From contig DATJVP010000054.1 of the NCBI GenBank assembly GCA_035581425.1, forward strand, positions 1-57,316: a stretch of DNA of 57,316 nucleotides, read 5' to 3'. The DNA is from DASZHJ01 sp035581425. GTDB lineage: Bacteria; Pseudomonadota; Alphaproteobacteria; ATCC43930; CGMCC-115725. The translations under genes were made by a program, and so were the position numbers. Under the pieces are notes generated by a model. It was not told where the DNA came from and did no database searches. It saw nothing but the letters and a program-made list of their open reading frames with translations. The first letter of the stretch is position 1. Every line of letters begins with the position of its first letter. Of this stretch, positions 7,748 through 16,258 are shown in pieces.

Positions 7748-8452
7748 ATGGCAGCGGGAATGAGCGCGCTCCGTGTCGTTAAGGACGCGCCGAATCTGCG
7801 GGAACTCACGACCCGCACGCTCCGGGACGCGATCCTGAAGATGCATTTCAAGCCGCGGCAGCGGCTCGTCGAGCGCAAGCTCTGCGAGGAGACCGGGGTC
7901 AGCCGCACCTGCGTGCGCGAGGCGATCCGTAGCCTCGAAGCCGAAGGTCTCGTCGAGCGCATTCCCAACCGCGGCATCTTCGTCGCCTCGGTTTCCGCCG
8001 ACGAGGCCCGGCAGATCTACGAGGTACGCGCGGCGCTCGAGCCGGCCTTCGCGCGGCTCTTCGTCGAGCGCGCGAGCGCCAAGGAGATCGAGGCGCTCCG
8101 CGCGGCCCACGCGCACATCGCAAAAGTGATCACGAAGAAGCCGGTGATCCCCTATGTCGAGGCGCTCGACGAGTTCTACGACGTGATCCTCCGGGGCGCG
8201 CGCAACGAGGTCGCCCGAGCCGTGCTGCGGAGCCTGAGCGCCCGCATGCGGTATCTGCGCACGCTTACGGCGGACGTCGCGGAGATCGGGCGCAAGCAGG
8301 AGAGCCTTGCGCTGATGCGGCAGATACTCGACGCCGCCGCAGACCGCGACGCCGACACCATGGCCGACCGCTGCCGCTCCTTCGTCGAGCGCTCCGCCAA
8401 ATTCGCGGTCTCCGTCCTGAACAAGCACGACGCGCGCGACGCCGCGGAATAA
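7748..8452 (+). CDS. GntR-family regulator with FCD ligand-binding domain (FadR subfamily)
   Basis: Regulator of 234 aa. The N-terminal winged helix (LTTRTLRDAILKMHFKPRQ, ETGVSRTCVREAIRSLEAEG, IPNRGIFVASVS) is followed by an all-helical FCD domain containing EVRAALEPAFARLFVE and a late RCRSFVERSAKF helix. The ATG has GGAGG seven bases upstream. FCD regulators usually bind a carboxylic acid effector at a metal site and recognise TGGTATACCA-like palindromes. Two such sites occur nearby, at 9701-9710 and 13622-13629, so the flanking LLM and importer genes are likely targets. Its stop lies 16 bases from the convergent second LLM gene. Confidence 0.9.
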   Translation: MAAGMSALRVVKDAPNLRELTTRTLRDAILKMHFKPRQRLVERKLCEETGVSRTCVREAIRSLEAEGLVERIPNRGIFVASVSADEARQIYEVRAALEPAFARLFVERASAKEIEALRAAHAHIAKVITKKPVIPYVEALDEFYDVILRGARNEVARAVLRSLSARMRYLRTLTADVAEIGRKQESLALMRQILDAAADRDADTMADRCRSFVERSAKFAVSVLNKHDARDAAE

Positions 8453-8468
8453 CCGCGGTACCGCGTCC

Positions 8469-9653
8469 TTACTCCGCCGCAGCGGACGAGGTGCCGCGGC
8501 GCGCGCGCCGCTCCTCGAGCCGCGGAATCACCTCCGAGATGAAGCGGCGGAGGCTCCGCATCGTGTGCTCGTGCGAGAGGCCCGGCCAGGAGGATTTCAC
8601 CACGACCTGCTCGATGCCGACCTCGACCTCGAGCTCTTCGAGCTTGTCGGCGACCTGATCCGGTGAGCCGAAGATGACCGAGCGGTGCCCGACGAAATCG
8701 TAGGTGAGCTTCTTCTTGAGCTGCGCCTCGAGCGCGGGATCGATCGTCTCGCCGGGATTGAGGAAGATCTTGGGGCCGCGCCAATTGGCGAAATTGAGCG
8801 CGCCCATCATCGACTCCTCGGCAATGCGCCGCGCCTCCGCCTCGCTGTCGGCGACGAAGACCTCGCGCATGATCGCCGTCCGGGCTCCCGTCGGCATATC
8901 CACGCCGCGGGTGCGCTTCGCCGTGTCGCGATAGAGTCGCAGCCGCTCCTTGAGCGAGGCGACGGTGGGCCGCCACATGATGATGCCGCAGTCGTTGGCG
9001 GCGGCGTATTCGATCGACCGGTCGGAATCCACCATCTGCCACATCGGCGGATGGGGCTTTTGACAGGGACGCGGAAAGATCGAGAGCTGCGTGAGCTCGC
9101 CCGTCGCGGCGTTGACGTAGGCGGGGTCGTTGACACTGTGGGCACGGTCGGCGCGGAAGCCCGGCGCCGGGAATTGATAGAACCGACCCTTGTGCGAGAA
9201 CCGCTCCTGCGACAGCGCCTTCTTGACGATCTCGAAGGTCTCCGCGAAAACCGCGAAATTCTGCTCCTGATTGTTCGGATCGGCGATGGGGTTGAGGTTC
9301 GTTGCCTCGAGTCCGTAATTGCCGCGGCCGACGCCGACCTCAAGCCGTCCGTCCGTGAGGTTGTCGAGAAGCGCCAGGTCCTCGGCGAGGCGGAGCGGAT
9401 GCCAGTGCGTGATGATCGCGGCGGCAAGACCGATCCGGAGGCGCTTGGTGCGGGCTGTTAGATCGGCCGCCGCGAGCAGCGGATTAGGGAGAAGCTCCCG
9501 GCCCCAAATGCTGAAATGATGCTCCGGCAGCCAGATGTACTCGAAGCCGCCCTCGTCGAGCAGCGTCGCGAGCTCGCGCATCTCCACGACGAGGTCGTGG
9601 TAGGGCCGCTTTTGGCTGGGGTCCTTGAGGTTTTCGAAATAGCCGAACTTCAT
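8469..9653 (-). CDS. LLM-class flavin-dependent oxidoreductase (second copy)
   Basis: Luciferase-like flavoenzyme of 394 aa, divergent from the ABC importer operon. Markers are the MKFGYFENLKDPSQKR start, EGGFEYIWLPEHHFS, LRIGLAAAIITHWHPLRLAE, DGRLEVGVGRGNYG and the C-terminal FGSPDQVADKLEELEVEVG. GGAGGG precedes the ATG. It shares the family with the 5774-6844 protein but differs in length and insertions, so it is not a recent duplicate. The shared promoter region carries a TGGTATACCA palindrome. Position beside an importer suggests it oxidises the imported compound or a breakdown product. Confidence 0.88.
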   Translation of the reverse strand: MKFGYFENLKDPSQKRPYHDLVVEMRELATLLDEGGFEYIWLPEHHFSIWGRELLPNPLLAAADLTARTKRLRIGLAAAIITHWHPLRLAEDLALLDNLTDGRLEVGVGRGNYGLEATNLNPIADPNNQEQNFAVFAETFEIVKKALSQERFSHKGRFYQFPAPGFRADRAHSVNDPAYVNAATGELTQLSIFPRPCQKPHPPMWQMVDSDRSIEYAAANDCGIIMWRPTVASLKERLRLYRDTAKRTRGVDMPTGARTAIMREVFVADSEAEARRIAEESMMGALNFANWRGPKIFLNPGETIDPALEAQLKKKLTYDFVGHRSVIFGSPDQVADKLEELEVEVGIEQVVVKSSWPGLSHEHTMRSLRRFISEVIPRLEERRARRGTSSAAAE

Positions 9654-9700
9654 CGCACCCTCCGATCCCGGCCGCCCGCCTTTGCCCTCAGGGGCCGGTT

Positions 9701-9710
9701 TGGTATACCA
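9701..9710. promoter_or_regulatory. TGGTATACCA palindrome, candidate GntR/FCD operator
   Basis: Perfect 10-base palindrome in the 207-base gap between the divergent second LLM gene (start 9653) and the importer operon (start 9861). Its 8-base core GGTATACC recurs at 13622-13629 before the binding-protein gene. TGGTATACCA-like sites are typical for FadR-subfamily GntR proteins, one of which is encoded at 7748-8452. I could not place a convincing -35/-10 pair around this copy. Confidence 0.55.
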
Positions 9711-9860
9711 TCATACAAAATGGGCCGCTGGGGGGCCAGAAGCAATTTCTCGGGTCGAAACAACGAGGAAAGGGCCCCGGCCGAACCGCCGATCGCGAGT
9801 GCGGGCGCGGCCGGTTCCGCGCTATTCTCCGCCGCCGGCGGATATTCGCGTCGAGGGGAA

Positions 9861-10799
9861 ATGCTGACATTGGTCGTGCGGCGGCTGCTCCTTGCAGTGC
9901 CCAACGTAATCCTCATATCGGCGCTGCTCTTCTTCAGCGTTTCCGGTTTCCTCGGCAGCCCGGCGGGGCTCATGCTGGGTCAGGACGCAAGCCCGCAGGC
10001 GATTGCCGCGCTCAACGCGCGCATGGGCTTCGATCAGCCGCTCGCCACGCAATACCTGCAATGGGTCGGCGGCGCGCTCACCGGGGATCTCGGCCGCTCC
10101 TACACGATGCAGGAGAGCGTCGTCTCGCTCCTGCTGCCGCGCATTCCCATCACCGCGGAACTCGCGTTCCTGGCGATCCTCTTGGCGACGCTCAGCGCGA
10201 CCATCATCAACAGCGTAACCGTTGGGCGAAGATTCGTCCGGCCATTGGCCGCAGGGTTGGGCATCGCGGGGATCACGGTGCCGAATTTCATGTTGGGAAT
10301 CTCGCTGATCTTCCTCTTTTCCGTTCGGCTCGGATGGCTGCCGACGACGGGATGGACCCCGTGGTCGGATGGAGTCTTGGAGCATTTCCGGCATCTGTTG
10401 CTGCCGGTCCTGACGCTGTCGGCCTTTTATTTCGGCTCCTTCAGCCTGGTCTACCGCGCGGAATACGAATCCGTCCGCCGTCAGCTCTACGTGCGCGTCG
10501 CGCGGGCAAAAGGCCTTTCCGAGACAGCGGTCTCCTTCAAGCACGTGCTTCCGAATTCGATCCTGCCGGTCATCACCTATGTCGGCATCACTCTGGGGCA
10601 GCTCACGGGCGGCGCCGTCGTGACGGAGACCGTGTTCTCGGTTCCCGGCACCGGCAGCCTTTTCGTCAGCGCGATCCTCGCGCGCGACTACCCCGTGATG
10701 CTCGCCATCAGCATGCTCATCATCGTCGGCGTTGCGCTCATGAATTTACTCGCCGACCTCCTCTATACCGTCGCCAATCCTCGCATCCGCCTCGCCTGA
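9861..10799 (+). CDS. peptide/nickel-type ABC transporter permease (DppB-like)
   Basis: Inner-membrane permease of 312 aa, first gene of a dppBCDF-like operon. It starts MLTLVVRRLLLAVPNVILIS (first membrane helix), has the periplasmic segment with GFDQPLATQYLQWVGGALTGDLGRSY, several further hydrophobic helices and the cytoplasmic EAA loop RVARAKGLSETAVSFKHVLPN that docks on the ATPase. It ends with VANPRIRLA as usual for the family. GAGGGG precedes the ATG. The open frame continues upstream, but that part overlaps the divergent LLM gene and has no permease features. The substrate is unknown. Confidence 0.92.
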   Translation: MLTLVVRRLLLAVPNVILISALLFFSVSGFLGSPAGLMLGQDASPQAIAALNARMGFDQPLATQYLQWVGGALTGDLGRSYTMQESVVSLLLPRIPITAELAFLAILLATLSATIINSVTVGRRFVRPLAAGLGIAGITVPNFMLGISLIFLFSVRLGWLPTTGWTPWSDGVLEHFRHLLLPVLTLSAFYFGSFSLVYRAEYESVRRQLYVRVARAKGLSETAVSFKHVLPNSILPVITYVGITLGQLTGGAVVTETVFSVPGTGSLFVSAILARDYPVMLAISMLIIVGVALMNLLADLLYTVANPRIRLA

Positions 10800-11575
10800 T
10801 GCCGCGCCGTAAGCCCCTAGCCGGACTCGTCATCATCGCGACCGCCTGCCTCTGCGCCGCCGCTGCGCCGCTGCTATCGGCCTACGACCCCGCCGCCACA
10901 AGCCTGCAGTCGCTCGATCCCCCGTCGGCGGCGCACTGGCTTGGCACCGACGAGCTCGGTCGCGACATCTTGAGCCGCGTCATCTACGGCGCGCGGATCT
11001 CGCTGACTGTAGGGATCGGCGCTGCACTCGTTGCGACCCTGATCGGTGTCCCCGTCGGGCTCTGCGCTGGATATCTCGGCGGCGGGGCGGATCTGCTCGT
11101 CGTGCAGATCGTCGATCTCTTCATCGCGCTGCCGGGCCTTGTGCTCGCGCTCATCATCACCGCGATGGTCGGGCCCTCGCTCAAGAACCTCGTGCTCGTT
11201 CTGGGCTTCGTCATGTGGCCGCCCATTGCGCGTATGGTGCGCGGCCAAACGCTGGCGGTGCGGGAATCGCTCTTCGTCGAGGCGGCGCGCGCGGTCGGTG
11301 GTGGCGCCGTCTGGATCATCCGCCGGCACATCTGGCCCAATATCCTGCATGTGGCCGCAGCGCAATTCGCGGTTACCATCGCCTTCGCGATCTTCACCTC
11401 CTCGAGCCTGAGCTTCCTCGGCCTCGGCGTTCCGCCGCCGACTCCGGATTGGGGCGGCATGGTGCGGGTCGGCTTCGATTACCTCATCATCAATCCCGCC
11501 ATGAGCCTCTCTCCCGGCATTGCCGTCGCGATCACGGTGGCGGGGTTCTATCTCCTGGGCTCGCGCGAGGCTTGA
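10799..11575 (+). CDS. peptide/nickel-type ABC transporter permease (DppC-like), short C-terminus
   Basis: Second permease of the importer, 258 aa, overlapping the first by one base (TGATG). LGTDELGRDILSRVIYGARI after the first helix, the EAA loop (EAARAVGGGA then HIWPN) and SLSFLGLGVPPPTPDWGGM are diagnostic. It ends abruptly at GFYLLGSREA, whereas family members normally continue with a GDxLRDxLDP-type tail. This is either natural shortening or a frameshift near 11560. The next gene starts nine bases later, so operon structure is intact. Confidence 0.88.
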   Translation: MPRRKPLAGLVIIATACLCAAAAPLLSAYDPAATSLQSLDPPSAAHWLGTDELGRDILSRVIYGARISLTVGIGAALVATLIGVPVGLCAGYLGGGADLLVVQIVDLFIALPGLVLALIITAMVGPSLKNLVLVLGFVMWPPIARMVRGQTLAVRESLFVEAARAVGGGAVWIIRRHIWPNILHVAAAQFAVTIAFAIFTSSSLSFLGLGVPPPTPDWGGMVRVGFDYLIINPAMSLSPGIAVAITVAGFYLLGSREA

Positions 11576-11583
11576 GGCCGGGC

Positions 11584-12603
11584 ATGGCATCCGAACCGAT
11601 CCTCGATGTTCGCGGCCTCGAAGTGAGCTTCCGCACGCCCGCGGGACGGCAGGCGGCGGTGCGTGGCGTGTCCTTCGACATCCGACCCGGCGAGATCGTG
11701 GCGCTGGTCGGCGAATCCGGCTCCGGCAAATCGACCTCGGGGCTCGCGATCATGGGTCTCCTCGATAGCGATGCAGGCGCGGCCGTCGCAGGGGAGATCG
11801 TGCTGAAGGACAAGTCCGGAATGGCGCGCGATCTCGTGCGCTTGCCCGAGCGTGAGCTTCGCGGCATTCGCGGCAACGATGTCGCGATGATCTTTCAGGA
11901 GCCGCTCTCCTCGCTCAATCCGATCTACACCATCGGCCACCAGATCTGCGAGGCGATCCGCATCCATCGCAAGGTCCTGCGAAAGGAGGCGCGGGGCCAC
12001 GCCTTGGAGGCGCTGACGCAATTGGGAATACCGAGCCCGCGCGCCTGCTTGGGAAACTACCCGCATCAGCTTTCCGGAGGCATGCGCCAGCGCGTGATGA
12101 TCGCGATGGCCCTCGCCTGCGGTCCCCAGCTCCTTATCGCGGACGAGCCGACGACTGCGCTCGACGTAACGATCCAGGCGCAGATCATCGATCACCTCCG
12201 ACGCCTTCAGTCCCGGACGGGGATGTCGATACTCTTCATCACGCACAATCTCGGCCTGGTCGCGGAAATCGCCGATCGTGCGCTCGTGATGTACGCAGGC
12301 GAGATCGTGGAGGCCGGTGCTGTCGAAGCCGTCTTCCGGTCGCCCCGCATGCCCTATACGAGAGCGCTCCTGGCTTCGCTGCCGCGGATCGGACGCACCC
12401 ATCGAAAGAGTGCACGACTCTCGGCGATACCCGGAACCGTCCCGGGTTTGCTGAGCATTCCCCGGGGTTGCAGCTTTCGGCCGCGCTGCTCGCATGCATC
12501 CGCGGGCCTCTGCGATGTCCGCATTCCCCCGCTCGAGGATTCTGGCGGGTCTCATTGGGTGCGCTGCGCGCGCTGGCGCGAGATCGGCGGTCAGGTCCAA
12601 TGA
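11584..12603 (+). CDS. peptide-type ABC transporter ATP-binding protein (DppD-like)
   Basis: ATPase of 339 aa with Walker A GESGSGKST, Q-loop FQEPLSSLNP, signature LSGGMRQRV, Walker B LLIADEPTTALD and switch histidine in ITHNLG, so it looks fully competent. The C-terminal oligopeptide-transporter extension carries a cysteine-containing segment (GCSFRPRCSHASAGLC), typical of DppD/OppD and often involved in a metal cluster. The ATG at 11584 was chosen for homology. It overlaps the next ATPase gene by four bases. Confidence 0.92.
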   Translation: MASEPILDVRGLEVSFRTPAGRQAAVRGVSFDIRPGEIVALVGESGSGKSTSGLAIMGLLDSDAGAAVAGEIVLKDKSGMARDLVRLPERELRGIRGNDVAMIFQEPLSSLNPIYTIGHQICEAIRIHRKVLRKEARGHALEALTQLGIPSPRACLGNYPHQLSGGMRQRVMIAMALACGPQLLIADEPTTALDVTIQAQIIDHLRRLQSRTGMSILFITHNLGLVAEIADRALVMYAGEIVEAGAVEAVFRSPRMPYTRALLASLPRIGRTHRKSARLSAIPGTVPGLLSIPRGCSFRPRCSHASAGLCDVRIPPLEDSGGSHWVRCARWREIGGQVQ

Positions 12604-13586
12604 CCGCGGAGACGCGCCGGCTTCTCGGCGTCGAGAACCTGCGCAAGTGGTTCGGGATCCGACGCGGCGTCATCCCGCGCTCGGTCGGCGCGGTGCGCGC
12701 CGTCGACGACGTCTCCTTCGACGTCATGCCCGGAGAGGTTCTAGGCCTCGCCGGGGAGTCCGGTTCAGGCAAGACCACCATCGGCCGCTCGATCCTGCGC
12801 CTCACGGAGCCGACCGGCGGCAAGATATGGTTCGAGGGCGAGGACGTGACCGCATTCGACGGGCCGACGCTCCGGCGCTTCCGCCGCAGGGCGCAGATCG
12901 TCTTTCAAGATCCCTTCGCCGCGCTCGATCCGCAGATGACGGTGGCGGAGATCGTCGCGGAGCCGCTTCAGGTACAAGGACTCTGTCCAGGTCGGCGGAC
13001 GCGCGCCGACCGCGTGGTCGAGCTGCTCGCAAGCGTGGGGCTCTCCGAAGAGTTCCTGCCGCGCCGGCCTGAGCAGATGTCGGGCGGCCAACGGCAGCGA
13101 GTGGTCATCGCGCGGGCGCTCGCGGTCGAGCCCGTCTTCATCGTCGCGGACGAGCCGGTCTCGGCGCTCGACGTCTCGATTCAAGCGCAGATCGTCAACC
13201 TGCTGGAGGAGCTGAAGGAGCGGCTGGGCCTCGCGATGCTCTTCATCTCGCACGACATCGCGGTGATGGAGTATCTCTCCGATCGGATCGCGGTGATCTA
13301 CTTGGGGCGCCTGATGGAGGTGGGGCCCGCTGATGAACTCTGCCGCAATCCCAAACACCCCTACACCGAAGCGCTGCTGTCGGCGGTTCCCGATCCCGAT
13401 CCGCGGCGGCGCGGCAAGCGTATCGTACTTTCAGGCGACGTTCCGAACCCCGCCGATCCCCCGAGCGGCTGCGTCTTCCGCACGCGATGCCCCTATGCGA
13501 TCGCCGACTGCGCCGCGATCGTTCCGCCGCTCCGGGAGCGCGCGCCGGGCCGGCTGGTCGCCTGCCTGCGTGACGATATTCTCTGA
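12600..13586 (+). CDS. peptide-type ABC transporter ATP-binding protein (DppF-like)
   Basis: Partner ATPase of 328 aa. Walker A GESGSGKTT, Q-loop FQDPFAALDP, signature MSGGQRQRV, Walker B VADEPVSALD and H-loop ISHDIAVM are intact. The C-terminal PSGCVFRTRCPYAIADC segment matches the DppF/OppF family. Its ATG lies in the ATGA overlap with the previous stop, indicating coupled translation and a DppD-DppF heterodimer. The gap of 111 bases to the binding-protein gene contains a separate promoter with a candidate operator. Confidence 0.92.
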   Translation: MTAETRRLLGVENLRKWFGIRRGVIPRSVGAVRAVDDVSFDVMPGEVLGLAGESGSGKTTIGRSILRLTEPTGGKIWFEGEDVTAFDGPTLRRFRRRAQIVFQDPFAALDPQMTVAEIVAEPLQVQGLCPGRRTRADRVVELLASVGLSEEFLPRRPEQMSGGQRQRVVIARALAVEPVFIVADEPVSALDVSIQAQIVNLLEELKERLGLAMLFISHDIAVMEYLSDRIAVIYLGRLMEVGPADELCRNPKHPYTEALLSAVPDPDPRRRGKRIVLSGDVPNPADPPSGCVFRTRCPYAIADCAAIVPPLRERAPGRLVACLRDDIL

Positions 13587-13612
13587 GATCACGCGCGCGG
13601 CCGGGGCTGGAA

Positions 13613-13641
13613 TTGACATACGGTATACCAAAACCTAGTGT
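13613..13641 (+). promoter_or_regulatory. promoter with GGTATACC palindrome between -35 and -10
   Basis: TTGACA at 13613-13618 is a perfect -35. Seventeen bases later TAGTGT at 13636-13641 is a weak -10. The palindrome GGTATACC occupies 13622-13629 inside the spacer, the classic position for a repressor that blocks RNA polymerase. The same core is at 9702-9709. It would drive the binding-protein and aldo/keto reductase genes. Confidence 0.55.
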
Positions 13642-13697
13642 GCGCGAGCGCCTGAGGCGCGGCGCCAAGACCGAACGATAGAAGAGGGAGGGCCAGG

Positions 13698-15227
13698 ATG
13701 CTGCAACGGACGATCCGAATGCTTTTGATCGCCGCTGTCGGCGCCGTCGCGTGCATTGCCTCCGCGGCGGCTCAGGCGCCCGAGCGCGGCGGCACGCTCA
13801 CCGTCGGCTTCGCCTCGGACATCAAGACCCTCGATCCCGTGTTCTCGATCGAATACACGGAGCGACAGGTCCTCTATCTCATCTTCGACACGCTGGTGCG
13901 GCTCGACACGGATTTCTCGATCCGGCCGGAGCTCGCGACGAAATGGGATGTGCAGAGCGATGGCAAGCGCATCGTCTTTCATCTGCGCGAGGGTGTGAAG
14001 TTCCAGGACGGAACGCCCTTCGATGCTGCGGCGGTTAAATGGAACATCGACCGCCGCATGGACCCGGAGGTGAAGTCGCCGCAGAAGGGCGGCCTCGACT
14101 CCGTCATTGCCTCGGTCGAGGTCGTCGATCCCGCGACCGTGGCCTTCAACCTCAAGCAATCATTTCCGGGATTGCTGGGCATGCTGGCCCAGCGCGAGGG
14201 CTTCATGGAATCGCCGACCGCTGTCCAGAAGGCCGGCGCCGATTTCGGCAGCAAGCCCGTGGGCACTGGGGCCTTCCTCTTCAAGGAATGGGTGCGCGGC
14301 AATCACATCACCGTCGAGCGCAATCCCAACTATTGGGACCAGGGCAAGCCTTATCTCGACCGCGTGCTGTTCCAGGACATCGCGGGCTCGGTGGTCGGTG
14401 TGCAGCGCCTCATCACCGGCGAGATCGATTTCGTCTCTGAGCTCTCCCCACAGGACGTGCGGCAGATCGAAGGCAACAAGGACATCAAGCTCGATCCCGA
14501 TCCGGTCGGGCGCTGGATCTCGCTGCAATGGCAGGTGGACAAGCCGCCCTTCAACAACCTGCTGCTCCGGCAAGCGATCGCGCACGCGATCGACCGCAAG
14601 CGCCTCGTCGACATCCTCATGGCCGGGAAGGCGCAGATCGCCGAGGGCCCGACACCGAAGGGCCTCTGGTGGTTCGATCCCGCGCTCAAGTCCTACGACT
14701 ACGATCCCGCGAAGGCGAAAGAGCTGCTGAAGCAGGCGGGCTACCCCAACGGGCTCGATCTCACGCTGGCGGCGCCAACGATCACGATGTTTCAGCAGCT
14801 CGATCAGCTCGTGCAGGAGCAACTCAAGGCGATCGGGATCAACGTTACGCTCGAGCCCGTAGCGGTCAGCGATTGGTATTCGCGCGTGGTGCAGCAGAAG
14901 ATCAATTTCACGCCGCAGCGCTGGTCGCAGCGACCCGATCCGGATGGCCTCCTCTACATCCTCTTCCATAGCAAGGGCTACGCGAACTCCACGAACTTCA
15001 AGAATCCCGAGCTCGACGATCTCCTCGACAAGGCCCGCGCCACGAACGATGTCGAAGCGCGCAAGCCGCTCTATCGGCAGGCACAGGCGATCATCACGCA
15101 CGATCTCCCCTATGTGCCGCTGTTCTTCTCGCTGGAATACGCGGCCATTCGCGCGAACGTACGCAATTACATCTGGATACCCGACGAGATCCCGCGCTTC
15201 CGCGAAGTCTGGAAGAGCAAGTCTTGA
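13698..15227 (+). CDS. extracellular solute-binding protein, peptide/nickel family (SBP_bac_5)
   Basis: Periplasmic receptor of 509 aa for the importer encoded just upstream. A Sec signal peptide (MLQRTIRMLLIAAVGAVAC) ends near AAAQA-PERGG. Family 5 features follow: GGTLTVGFASDIKTLDPVFS, LREGVKFQDGTPFDAAAVKW, VGTGAFLFKEW and NPNYWDQGKPYLDRV. GGGAGG precedes the ATG. SBP_bac_5 proteins bind peptides, nickel, opines, glutathione and other small organics, so the ligand is open. The flanking LLM enzyme and aldo/keto reductase suggest a small organic compound rather than peptides. Confidence 0.93.
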   Translation: MLQRTIRMLLIAAVGAVACIASAAAQAPERGGTLTVGFASDIKTLDPVFSIEYTERQVLYLIFDTLVRLDTDFSIRPELATKWDVQSDGKRIVFHLREGVKFQDGTPFDAAAVKWNIDRRMDPEVKSPQKGGLDSVIASVEVVDPATVAFNLKQSFPGLLGMLAQREGFMESPTAVQKAGADFGSKPVGTGAFLFKEWVRGNHITVERNPNYWDQGKPYLDRVLFQDIAGSVVGVQRLITGEIDFVSELSPQDVRQIEGNKDIKLDPDPVGRWISLQWQVDKPPFNNLLLRQAIAHAIDRKRLVDILMAGKAQIAEGPTPKGLWWFDPALKSYDYDPAKAKELLKQAGYPNGLDLTLAAPTITMFQQLDQLVQEQLKAIGINVTLEPVAVSDWYSRVVQQKINFTPQRWSQRPDPDGLLYILFHSKGYANSTNFKNPELDDLLDKARATNDVEARKPLYRQAQAIITHDLPYVPLFFSLEYAAIRANVRNYIWIPDEIPRFREVWKSKS

Positions 15228-15251
15228 GCGGCATCGCCTCGGCGGTCGAGC

Positions 15252-16229
15252 ATGGAATACGTACGCCTCGGTCGTAGCAGCCTGCGCGTCTCCCGGATCG
15301 CCTTCGGCGCCATGGGCGTCGGCGATCCCAATTGGCGCTCCTGGGTGCTTACCGAGGAACAGTCGCGGCCCCTGATCAGGCGGGCGCTAGAGGCGGGGAT
15401 CAACCTCTTCGACACCTGCGACTATTACTCCGGCGGCCAGAGCGAGATCATCCTCGGTCGTCTCCTGCGCGAGATGAGCCCCCGCGAAGAAGTCGTCATC
15501 GCGACCAAGCTCGGCAATCCCATGGGGCAGGGTCCGAACTCCCGGGGATATTCTCGCAAGCACATCGTCGAGGCGGCGGAGGCCTCCCTGAAGCGCCTCG
15601 GCGTCGAGCGCATCGATCTCCTGCAGACGCACATCTGGGATCCCGCGAGCGACATCGACGAGCTCGTCCGCGCCTTCGACGATCTCGTGCGGGCAGGCAA
15701 GGTGCTCTATGTCGGCGCAACCGATATGCCCTGCTGGCAATTCGCAAAGTCCGTCTACACCGCGCGCCTCCAGGGCATGCACTCCTTCGTCTCGATGCAA
15801 AACCACTACAATCTCGTTTGGCGCGAGGACGAGCGGGAGCTGATTCCGTTTTGCCGAGCCGAGGGCATCGGGCTTCTGCCCTATAGCCCGCTCGCCCGCG
15901 GGTTCCTGTGCGGAGCGGCGCGAGCGCGCGAGCGGCGGACCGAGCGGCTCCGGACGGACGATCTCATTGGCAAATGGTACGGTCGCTCCGGCGATCAGGC
16001 CGTCGCGGAGATCGTCGATGAAATTGCAACGCTGCGCGGCGTTCAACCCGCGCAGGTCGCTCTGGCCTGGGTACTCCGCAAGATCCCCGGCAGCGCTCCG
16101 ATCATCGGGGCGACGCGGCTCGACCATGTCGACGCTGCGCTTGCGGCGCTCGATCTCGAGCTAGACGCCGGCGAGATGGCTCGGCTCGAGGCGGGTTACG
16201 CGCTCCGCCCGAAAGCCGGGCATTTCTGA
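15252..16229 (+). CDS. aldo/keto reductase
   Basis: NADPH-dependent oxidoreductase of 325 aa with the (beta/alpha)8 fold. The catalytic tetrad is visible: Asp and Tyr in NLFDTCDYYSGGQSE, Lys in VVIATKLG and His in DLLQTHIWDP. Cofactor contacts lie in YSPLARGFL and near RKIPGSAPIIGATR. It follows the binding-protein gene by 24 bases and is probably co-transcribed. It resembles YghZ/Tas-like members acting on small aldehydes. It is the last plus-strand gene of the block, and its end faces the hcnC-like gene 29 bases away. Confidence 0.9.
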   Translation: MEYVRLGRSSLRVSRIAFGAMGVGDPNWRSWVLTEEQSRPLIRRALEAGINLFDTCDYYSGGQSEIILGRLLREMSPREEVVIATKLGNPMGQGPNSRGYSRKHIVEAAEASLKRLGVERIDLLQTHIWDPASDIDELVRAFDDLVRAGKVLYVGATDMPCWQFAKSVYTARLQGMHSFVSMQNHYNLVWREDERELIPFCRAEGIGLLPYSPLARGFLCGAARARERRTERLRTDDLIGKWYGRSGDQAVAEIVDEIATLRGVQPAQVALAWVLRKIPGSAPIIGATRLDHVDAALAALDLELDAGEMARLEAGYALRPKAGHF

Positions 16230-16258
16230 CCCGCGTCAAGCTCCGCGAGCGATTGGTC

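Noticed and set aside
8454..8465. Perfect palindrome CGCGGTACCGCG between the GntR and second LLM genes
   Set aside because: Too little loop for a good hairpin and no T run. It fits chance palindromes in GC-rich DNA and is not called a terminator.
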